Source: Micromonospora chokoriensis (lineage in GTDB: Bacteria; Actinomycetota; Actinomycetes; Mycobacteriales; Micromonosporaceae). From it: DNA of 64,000 bases. The DNA lies in NCBI RefSeq assembly GCF_900091505.1, contig NZ_LT607409.1, forward strand, positions 6,262,001 through 6,326,000, in the 5' to 3' direction. Positions 16,563 to 23,209 of this stretch are shown here, piece after piece (position 1 is the stretch's first letter; each line of letters begins with the position of its first letter). The notes under the pieces were generated by a model. The model saw only the letters and a program-made list of their open reading frames with translations, had not been told where the DNA came from and made no database searches. A program made the position numbers and the translations under genes.

Positions 16563-16949
16563 GTGCCGTTGACATCCATCGCTCTCGCCGCAGCCGTCGC
16601 CGGCGTGCTGGCCACCGCCCCCGCCGCCCCGACGGCATCCGCCCAGGCGGCAAACGGAGGCTGGCCGCCCGGCAACTGCCCGCAGGGCACGTTCTGCATC
16701 TGGCCCAACTGGGACCACCCGGCGGAGGGCCCCACCGCGACGCCGTCCCTGGTGACCAGCAGCGAGTGGTCCGGCAACGTCACGGCCTTCAACTACTACA
16801 ACCACACGTCCCGGAACGCCGAGATCACGTGGTCCTACAACTACCTCGGGACGATCCACACCGGCGCGGAGTGCGTTCGCCCCGGCGGCGGGAACTTCTA
16901 CGTGCCCCTGATCGTGACGAAGGTGACCTGGCAGCCGCGAACCTGCTGA
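16563..16949 (+). CDS. Secreted peptidase-inhibitor family I36 protein
   Basis: The 128-residue precursor has a signal peptide (about 1-28, ending TASA/QA). The mature domain starts with CPQGTFCIWPNW, has a central NVTAFNYYNHT and a late ECVRPGG, with four cysteines. This is the pattern of the beta/gamma-crystallin-like I36 family (Streptomyces SMPI, a metalloprotease inhibitor). Many actinomycete members have no proven inhibitor activity. The start is GTG with a good upstream promoter. Confidence 0.85.
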   Translation: MPLTSIALAAAVAGVLATAPAAPTASAQAANGGWPPGNCPQGTFCIWPNWDHPAEGPTATPSLVTSSEWSGNVTAFNYYNHTSRNAEITWSYNYLGTIHTGAECVRPGGGNFYVPLIVTKVTWQPRTC

Positions 16950-17117
16950 TCCCGCACCGCCACCCTGCGCCAAGTGTGCTGCTGAGCGGACGGCTCGTTG
17001 GGAGCGGTACCAGCCGGGGCGGAAATTCCGACCGTCCAATCGCTACACTCGCCGCAGCACCGGCACCGCCGCCCGCAGACCTCAGCCTGCGCTGGTCCGA
17101 ATCGAATGGAGACGCCT

Positions 17118-17945
17118 GTGACCCGCGACAAAGCGGTCCCCCCCGGCATCGACCCCCGTATTCCCAGCGTGGCACGGGTCTATGACTACTTCCTGGGCGG
17201 CAAGGACAACTTCGAGGTCGACCGGCAGGTGGCCGAGCACGCGAAGCGGATCACGCCAGACGGGCCGGCAGCCGGCCAGGCCAACCGGGCCTTCCTACGC
17301 CGAGTGATCCGCTTCCTGGTCAGCGAGGCGGGCATCGACCAGTTCCTCGACATCGGATCGGGGCTGCCCACCCAGGGCAACGTGCACGAAGTCGCCACCG
17401 AGCAGAACCCGAAGGCTCAGGTGGTATACGTGGACAACGATCCGATCGTCCTGACGCACGGGCGGGCTCTGCTCGCCGCGGAGGGCACCGCCACGGTGAT
17501 CCAGGCGGACATCCGGACGCCGCAGGAGATCCTCAACCATCCGGACGCACGTCGGTTCCTCGACTTCGACCGGCCGATCGGGTTGTTGCTCTTCGCGATC
17601 CTGCACCACCTCGGCGACGACGAGGACCCGCGAGCGGTGGCAGCGGAATTGATCGAGGCGCTCCCGTCCGGCAGTTACGTGGCGATCTCCCACTTCCGCG
17701 ACCCGGGTGAGCGCGACCCGGAGGGCTCCCGCAAGGCCCGTGAGGTCGAGCGGGTCTTCAACGAGTCGTTGGGCACCGGCCGCTGGCGTACGGACGAGGA
17801 GATCCTCTCGTTCGCCGACGGGCTGACGGTGCTGGAGCCAGGGCTGGTGCCGCTGGCCGAGTGGCGTCCGGATCCGGACGCACCCGCTCCGACGCAGACC
17901 GACACCTATCACACCTTCGTTGGCCTCCTCGCGCGCAAACCGTAG
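17118..17945 (+). CDS. DUF574-family SAM-dependent methyltransferase
   Basis: The 275-residue protein belongs to the large actinomycete DUF574 (Methyltransf_19) family. Its diagnostic N-terminus reads PRIPSVARVYDYFLGGKDNF, followed by FLDIGSGLPTQGNVHEV as SAM motif I and YVDNDPIVLTHGRALL. Such genes occur in many copies in Streptomyces and Micromonospora; the substrate is unknown. GTG 17118 has GGAG at 17108-17111; an ATG at 17106 without a ribosome site is the alternative. A strong hairpin follows the stop. Confidence 0.9.
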   Translation: MTRDKAVPPGIDPRIPSVARVYDYFLGGKDNFEVDRQVAEHAKRITPDGPAAGQANRAFLRRVIRFLVSEAGIDQFLDIGSGLPTQGNVHEVATEQNPKAQVVYVDNDPIVLTHGRALLAAEGTATVIQADIRTPQEILNHPDARRFLDFDRPIGLLLFAILHHLGDDEDPRAVAAELIEALPSGSYVAISHFRDPGERDPEGSRKAREVERVFNESLGTGRWRTDEEILSFADGLTVLEPGLVPLAEWRPDPDAPAPTQTDTYHTFVGLLARKP

Positions 17946-17964
17946 GCGCTTCGCCTTCCGGTGA

Positions 17965-17998
17965 CGTCCGTCGGCGGGGTGCTCCCCGCCGACGGACG
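17965..17998 (+). terminator. Strong hairpin after the DUF574 methyltransferase gene
   Basis: CGTCCGTCGGCGGGG (17965-17979) pairs perfectly with 17984-17998 around a TGCT loop, 20 bp after the stop codon. Confidence 0.75.
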
Positions 17999-18095
17999 AG
18001 CCGCGAGCCCGGAAAGACGACAAGCACTTACCCCTCCTGAGCAGGCATTCTTGGCTTATGGACCAGCCGAGGAACCTACCCATGGAGGCAGCACA

Positions 18096-18329
18096 ATGTT
18101 CACCACGAAGTTCTGGAAGGCCACCGCCGAGCGCGCGGTGAAGAGTGCCGCACAGGGTCTGCTGCTCTACTGGGGCGCCGACGTCGTGTTCAACGCCTGG
18201 CAGGCGGACTGGGCTGCGGCGGGTGGCATCGCGTCCGGTGCCGCGGTGCTGTCGGTGCTCACCTCACTGGTGAGTGCGAAGGTGTCGGGAGAGGGCGACT
18301 CCCCCAGCCTTGTCGGTGCCGAGCAGTAA
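18096..18329 (+). CDS. Orphan phage holin, r1t type
   Basis: This 77-residue protein matches the r1t-like holin family common in actinobacteriophages: MFTTKFWKATAERAVKSAAQ, then two hydrophobic helices and a C-terminal SPSLVG. Holins form inner-membrane pores that release endolysin. No endolysin, integrase or structural phage gene is near it, so this is a domesticated or leftover gene. ATG 18096 has a GGAGG site seven bases upstream. A hairpin follows at 18352. Confidence 0.85.
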   Translation: MFTTKFWKATAERAVKSAAQGLLLYWGADVVFNAWQADWAAAGGIASGAAVLSVLTSLVSAKVSGEGDSPSLVGAEQ

Positions 18330-18351
18330 CCTCACGTCGCTGCGAACGGTT

Positions 18352-18381
18352 CGTCCCCGCCGGCCTCGGCCTGCGGGGACG
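18352..18381. terminator. Hairpin between holin and convergent gene
   Basis: CGTCCCCGC (18352-18360) pairs with GCGGGGACG (18373-18381); the loop holds a further short GCC/GGC pairing. It is placed to end both the holin transcript and the convergent one. Confidence 0.6.
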
Positions 18382-18389
18382 TCTCAGCG

Positions 18390-18590
18390 TCAGCTCTCGT
18401 CAACATCGACGGTCGGCAGGTCGAGGTAGGCGAGCAGGCGCAGGACGCCGGCGAGGTGCTGCAGGTCGTGCCACAGCACCAGCACGTCGTCGTCCGCCGA
18501 CGGGCGCAGGAGCGCATGCAACTCCGCCACGACATCCAGCAGCTTGCCGCAAACCCGGCGAAGGTCCTGGACCCTCAGCACATCCGTCAC
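18390..18590 (-). CDS. Shortened paralogue of an uncharacterised Micromonospora family
   Basis: This 66-residue protein opens with VTDVLRVQDLRRVCGKLLD, the same N-terminus as a gene at 38924-39124, and ends with LVLWHDLQHLAGVLRLLAYL. From memory of the family, about 40 central residues (the GAEVDL...YW region) are missing, as if deleted in frame. The GTG at 18590 is preferred because GAGG lies 9 bases upstream, matching the paralogue's start. Function unknown; the length suggests a non-standard or decaying copy. Confidence 0.65.
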   Translation of the reverse strand: MTDVLRVQDLRRVCGKLLDVVAELHALLRPSADDDVLVLWHDLQHLAGVLRLLAYLDLPTVDVDES

Positions 18591-18710
18591 GTCCACCACC
18601 CTCGCGGGGACGCGACCGCACACAACGACATTTCAAGATCCGCGCCGCTGGTCGGCAGTCCATCTGACGTGGACCAGCGGCACGAACACGGTGGTCGCGC
18701 CGGATCAGGT

Positions 18711-19448
18711 TTAGGGAGGACCGCCACCAGGTTTTTCCGGTGCAGGGACAAGGTCCCTGCCCACGCTCGCGCGGCCAGGGGGTGCAAATTTTGCGCCGCT
18801 GAACGATGCGCTCTGACTCAATCTCCAATACGGGGCGGTGAGATCGTCATGCTTGGGAAACCGCAGCACCGGCAGGACAATAACGCTGATGGACAGCGCC
18901 ACGATGGCGAAGCCAGCGAAGGGGACGCACAATTGCCCCACTGTGAGGCGGCTTTCTACGGGTATCACCGTGCCCGGCCCGAGCAGGAGAGCTGAGACTG
19001 CGGCTATCTCGCCGATCAGGAACACGAGGCCGGTCACGATGGCGACGTTGCGCTGCCGCTCCAGCGCCGCCTGATGATTACTGAAGATCTTCTTCTGCTG
19101 TTCGTACAGCCTCTTGTGATGCTCGTAAAACGGTGCCGGAAGCGAGGGGATGCCTACGCTGGCTCGGCCCGCGCCCACGGTGCTACCACTGGTCCCACGC
19201 GAGGTCGGATGCTGGCGCTCACGTTCAGCCTCGGCTCTCATTTTTGCCTGTTCGTACTCGGAGGCAAGCGCGCCGTGCGCATCCTCGAGATCCTTCCGCT
19301 GTCGCTGCAGCAGCAGATTTGCCTCCACCGCCAAGGCAATCATGATCGTCGGTAGGACTTGCGCCGTGGTCGAATAGAACGCCTCGTGTTCCACGGCCCC
19401 ATGGTGGCACCCCCAGACGAAATGCATGACTACCTGATCGTCCGGCAT
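18711..19448 (-). CDS. Membrane protein with coiled-coil centre, unknown function
   Basis: The 245-residue protein has an N-terminal hydrophobic segment (about 25-48, STTAQVLPTIMIALAVEAN), a long charged helical stretch (about 50-135, rich in Glu/Gln/Arg) likely to form a coiled coil, and two further membrane helices (about 138-160 and 170-195). Its gene is less GC-rich than its neighbours, which hints at transfer. No family name is assigned. A second ATG at 19427 is an alternative start; neither has a well-spaced ribosome site. Confidence 0.65.
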   Translation of the reverse strand: MPDDQVVMHFVWGCHHGAVEHEAFYSTTAQVLPTIMIALAVEANLLLQRQRKDLEDAHGALASEYEQAKMRAEAERERQHPTSRGTSGSTVGAGRASVGIPSLPAPFYEHHKRLYEQQKKIFSNHQAALERQRNVAIVTGLVFLIGEIAAVSALLLGPGTVIPVESRLTVGQLCVPFAGFAIVALSISVIVLPVLRFPKHDDLTAPYWRLSQSASFSGAKFAPPGRASVGRDLVPAPEKPGGGPP

Positions 19449-19575
19449 CTCCGCTCGCTGCCGGTGATCGACAAGGGCACCCTCCCGACTGATCCGACGA
19501 GCCGGGGCACCCTGACCACTCTCGGCGGCGCCGGTTGCCAGCGGATCTCTGCGGCGCTAGGTTGAACTGCCATCG

Positions 19576-20874
19576 ATGAACATCGACATCGCAAGGTCGG
19601 GGGCCCGCATGTCCGCGTCTGTCACTCGCCGCACCGTCCTGGCCGGTGGCGCCGGTGCCGCCATCGGCCTGGCGCTGCCCGGCTCCGCCGCCCACGCCGG
19701 TGATCGCCATTCCACCAGCGTGCGCTTCACCCTGGACGCGACAACGCTCGACGGCGGGGAGCAGGTCACCTCGGTCACCCTCGACACCGGCCGGCTCGGG
19801 CCGATCGACCCCACCCGGCTCACCCCCGGCACGTTCAGCGTGCACGCCAAGGCCACCAGCCCGATCCCGATCGCTCCCGGCGACCTGATCTTCAGCGAGT
19901 ACGACCTGGACCGCACGGTGACCGCGGCCCGGCTCGACCGGCGCGGAAACATCGTGCTGGAGTTGAGCCACGCCGAAGGTCAACCCGGTGGTGGCACCCT
20001 CGGCTACATCCTGAGCAGGGGCCGTAACGTCCAACTGGACCTCGCCTACACCATCACGCAGAACACCCCGCTCGTCCGGCGCACCGGCGCACCGCTCACC
20101 ATCACGCGCTTCGTGCAGGGGCGGCTCTCGAATCCCGAGGTGGACGCCTTCAGCCACCACGTCTCGGGCTCGGGCCTGAAGTACCGGCTGTACTCCCCCG
20201 AGCGTTCCACCCACCACGGTCGTCGACCACTGATCCTCTGGCTGCACGGCGGCGGCGAGGGTGCGTCACTGCCCGACGACTACTACGACAACGAGACGAC
20301 GTTGCGCGCCAACCGGGGGGCGCTGGGTTTCGCCACCCCGGAGGCCCAGCGGATCTTCTCCGGCGCGTACGTCGTCGCTCCGCAGAGCACCTCGTACTGG
20401 ATGGAGGACGGCCCCCGCTTCGCCCCGCTGATCCGCGAGATCGTCCAGGATCTCGTACGCCGCAAGCGTGTCGACCCCGACCGGATCTACGTGGTCGGTT
20501 GCAGCAACGGCGGCTACATGTCCCTGGAGATGACCGTCGCCTACCCCGACCTGTTCGCCGCGTCCGTGCCGATCTGCGGCGTCGTCGAGCCGCTCGGTGG
20601 AGACGGCCCACCGCTGATCACCGACGCGGAGCTGGCGGGCATCCGCACCCCGACCTGGCTGGTCACCTCGCGCGACGACGACACCGTGCCACCCGAGACC
20701 AACACGATCCACGCCCACGACCTCATCCCGGGATCACTGGTGAGCCTGTACGACAACGTGGTGTGGAACGGGTACCAGTTCTCCGGTCACTGGTCCTGGA
20801 TCTACGTGGCCCGCAACGACCCGAGTCTCAACGGCACCCACATCTGGCAGTGGATGGCCCGCCGCCGTCGGTGA
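19576..20874 (+). CDS. Tat-exported alpha/beta-hydrolase (esterase/feruloyl-esterase-like)
   Basis: The 432-residue precursor carries a twin-arginine signal (TRRTVLAGGAGAAIGLALPG, cleavage near AAHA). A beta-rich region (about 45-190) precedes an alpha/beta-hydrolase domain with LILWLHGGGEG for the oxyanion hole, the nucleophile elbow GCSNGG, and SRDDDTVPP for the acid. The layout resembles secreted prolyl-oligopeptidase-like or PHB-depolymerase/feruloyl esterases. Natural substrate unknown. An alternative start at ATG 19609 would leave a shorter Tat signal. Its stop is 15 bp from the convergent amidohydrolase's stop. Confidence 0.87.
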   Translation: MNIDIARSGARMSASVTRRTVLAGGAGAAIGLALPGSAAHAGDRHSTSVRFTLDATTLDGGEQVTSVTLDTGRLGPIDPTRLTPGTFSVHAKATSPIPIAPGDLIFSEYDLDRTVTAARLDRRGNIVLELSHAEGQPGGGTLGYILSRGRNVQLDLAYTITQNTPLVRRTGAPLTITRFVQGRLSNPEVDAFSHHVSGSGLKYRLYSPERSTHHGRRPLILWLHGGGEGASLPDDYYDNETTLRANRGALGFATPEAQRIFSGAYVVAPQSTSYWMEDGPRFAPLIREIVQDLVRRKRVDPDRIYVVGCSNGGYMSLEMTVAYPDLFAASVPICGVVEPLGGDGPPLITDAELAGIRTPTWLVTSRDDDTVPPETNTIHAHDLIPGSLVSLYDNVVWNGYQFSGHWSWIYVARNDPSLNGTHIWQWMARRRR

Positions 20875-20889
20875 TCCGCCGTGCCCGCC

Positions 20890-22077
20890 TCAGCTCACCA
20901 GGTCACCGGCGCGGTAGACGGCGAGGGGGCGGCGCAGCACGGTGATGTCGCTCGTCGGGTCACCGTCCACGATCAGGAGGTCGGCCTCGAACCCGGGGTG
21001 GACGCGGCCCTTGCGCCCACCCAGGCCGCACACCTCGGCACCGACCGAGGTGGCCGCGGTCAGGGCGGCGGTGGCGGGGATGCCGCAGGCCACATAGTCG
21101 ACAAGCGTCTCCGGCAGGATCCCGTGCGGCTTCGCGGGGCCGAGGCCCGCGTCCGAACCGGCCACCAGACGGACCCCGGCCCGGTGCAGGGCGGCAGTGC
21201 CGGCTCTCAGCGCGGCCTCGCTGAGCCCGGCCCGTGCCGCCATCTCCACCACCTCCGGCGGCGTTACCACGGCCGGATCGGTGCCGAGCGTGGCGCAGAC
21301 AGCGATTCCGGACGCGGCCAGCCGGTCCGCGAGTTCCTCGGGCACGCGCGCCCCGGCTGCGGTCACGCACGTGCAGTGCTCAATGCCGTCGACCCCGACG
21401 CGCAGCGCCTGCTCGACAGCGCTGAGCGCGTGCGCGTGGGCGGTCACCGGCAGGCCCGCGTCGTGCGCCTGGTTGCGGGCGGCGGCCAACTCCTGGTCGG
21501 TGAACTGCGGCCGGGTGGTGTCCGTACCGGGGGTGAACACCCCACCGCTGGCCATGATCTTCACCAGGTCGGCGCCGGCCGCCGCCCGCAGCCACACGGC
21601 CTCCCGCACACCGTCGACACCGCGCGCCTCGCCCCCCAGCGCCCAGCAGTGCCCGCCGACGCTGGTGACCGGCGCACCCGCCGCCACAACCGTCGGCAGG
21701 TCGTCACGCACGCCCCGCCCCCGCCATCGGAGCACCGCGTCACGTCGGTCGCCCAGGTCGCGTACCGTCGTGATTCCGGCCCTCAGGTGCGCGCGCAGTG
21801 ACGCCTCGACGACGGCGTCGAGGTCCGCCTCGGCGCGGTCCGCGAGTCGGCCGAGCGCGTCGGGGCCGGCATCCGCGCACAGGTGTACGTGTGCGTCGAC
21901 CAGCCCGGGCAGCAGCGTGCTGTTCGGCGCCTCGCGCACCGGCCAACCTTCCGGCGCCTCGGGCCGACCGCTGCGCACGTCGACGATGCGCCCGCCGTCG
22001 AGCAGGACCAGCACCCCGCCGTCCACGAGCCGCTCGCCGTCGAACATCCGTTCCGCCCGGACAGCATGCTTCGTCAT
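20890..22077 (-). CDS. Metal-dependent amidohydrolase (imidazolonepropionase/prolidase-like)
   Basis: The 395-residue TIM-barrel enzyme shows the amidohydrolase metal ligands in order: DAHVHL, the lysine in VKIMASGGVF, TAHAHA, GIEHC, and GSDAG. A composite beta-sandwich from N- and C-terminal strands surrounds the barrel. This set is typical of the binuclear Zn enzymes annotated as Xaa-Pro dipeptidases or imidazolonepropionase-like hydrolases. Substrate unknown. The ATG at 22077 follows GGGGTG; the codons upstream are arginine-rich and not protein-like. Confidence 0.9.
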   Translation of the reverse strand: MTKHAVRAERMFDGERLVDGGVLVLLDGGRIVDVRSGRPEAPEGWPVREAPNSTLLPGLVDAHVHLCADAGPDALGRLADRAEADLDAVVEASLRAHLRAGITTVRDLGDRRDAVLRWRGRGVRDDLPTVVAAGAPVTSVGGHCWALGGEARGVDGVREAVWLRAAAGADLVKIMASGGVFTPGTDTTRPQFTDQELAAARNQAHDAGLPVTAHAHALSAVEQALRVGVDGIEHCTCVTAAGARVPEELADRLAASGIAVCATLGTDPAVVTPPEVVEMAARAGLSEAALRAGTAALHRAGVRLVAGSDAGLGPAKPHGILPETLVDYVACGIPATAALTAATSVGAEVCGLGGRKGRVHPGFEADLLIVDGDPTSDITVLRRPLAVYRAGDLVS

Positions 22078-22259
22078 CGTCACCCCAGCTCGTGCACGGC
22101 CACAGCCCCGGCGTCGTCCTCGCCCCGCGGTGACCACCGGTCGTGACCCGACGATCGCACCGCCACCGGGTGCCCAGCCTCCCCCGCCAGGGTGATCTGG
22201 TCTCCCTCCGGCGGGTCAGGGGCCGCGAGGAGCCGACCCGCGACGTCCTCCGGCGGGAA

Positions 22260-23090
22260 TCAGGCCGGCGGCGAGGCCGCGGCGGTTCCCGGGAAGCGCT
22301 CCACGAACGTGCGGTACACCGGTGTGCCCGGCAGACCGTCGTGGATGGCGAACACCACGTGGTCGAACCGGTCGACGACCTGGAGCGCCTCGGCGAACGC
22401 GCCGGCCACGGTGGCGGGATCGTTGCGGAACACCCCGCACCCCCACGCGCCCAGCACGACCGTCCGGTGCCCGTGCGTGGCCGCGACCTCCAGCACCCGC
22501 CGGGCACGTCGGGCCAGCACCGCAGGCACGTCCGTGGCGTGCGTGGGCTGGTTACGGACGATCGCGCCGAGGTTCGGCGCGGCGGCGGTCAGAAACGACG
22601 TCGGGTACGACTGATCGAGCAGGTTGCCCCGGTCGTCCCGGAACACCGGCACGCGCGGGGAGTAGATGACCCGGTCGCTGTAGCGCAGGTCGCCCTGCTC
22701 CCGGTGGAACGCGTAGAACTCCGGCGCGGCGAGGAGACACGGGTAGAGCGCCGATGCGCGGGCGATGCTCTCCTCCTGCGCCTTCGCCCCGCCCAGGAAC
22801 CCGCCGCCCGGGTTCTTCGCCGAGGCGAACACCAGACACGCGGCCTCCGGCCCCAGCCGGTGGGCCGCCTGCAACGTCGACTCGTGGGTCACCTCCACAG
22901 TGCCGACGCCGGGTTTCGCGTCCCGCACCGCGAGGACCTCGTCGGGCAGGTGATGACGGGTGCCGGCGATTGCCGCCCGTACCGCATCGCCGATGACGAC
23001 CTCGGCACCGCTGCCGTTGCGGTAACGCCCCGACCCGGCGATCGCCACCGTCTGCCGAGCGATCTCACGAAGACGACCGCTCACCGGCAC
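22260..23090 (-). CDS. Bacterial poly(ADP-ribose) glycohydrolase (TIGR02452/DUF2263)
   Basis: This 276-residue macrodomain protein has the PARG signature GGG-x(7)-QEE (PGGGFLGGAKAQEESIARAS), preceded by LVFASAKN and followed by VVLGAWGCGVFRNDP. The family was shown structurally (Thermomonospora curvata PARG) to cleave ADP-ribose chains. It should therefore remove ADP-ribosyl groups from proteins or nucleic acids. No ADP-ribosyltransferase is seen near it. The start is GTG at 23090. The amidohydrolase follows on the same strand after 182 bp. Confidence 0.92.
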   Translation of the reverse strand: MPVSGRLREIARQTVAIAGSGRYRNGSGAEVVIGDAVRAAIAGTRHHLPDEVLAVRDAKPGVGTVEVTHESTLQAAHRLGPEAACLVFASAKNPGGGFLGGAKAQEESIARASALYPCLLAAPEFYAFHREQGDLRYSDRVIYSPRVPVFRDDRGNLLDQSYPTSFLTAAAPNLGAIVRNQPTHATDVPAVLARRARRVLEVAATHGHRTVVLGAWGCGVFRNDPATVAGAFAEALQVVDRFDHVVFAIHDGLPGTPVYRTFVERFPGTAAASPPA

Positions 23091-23167
23091 ACCCGGCGCA
23101 TGGGAAAGTCCACAGCCAGCAGGCTAGGCAGGCCGAGCCCTTACCGACAAGCACTTTCCGCACGCCA

Positions 23168-23202
23168 CGGAGGGCCGGCGAGCGTTGCCCGCCGACCCTC
23201 CG
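23168..23202 (-). terminator. Hairpin after the penicillin-acylase-type gene
   Basis: CGGAGGG (23168-23174) pairs with CCCTCCG (23196-23202) and GGCG with CGCC inside, with a 9-nt loop. It begins 8 bp beyond the stop codon of the minus-strand acylase gene. Confidence 0.65.
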
Positions 23203-23209
23203 GGTGCGC

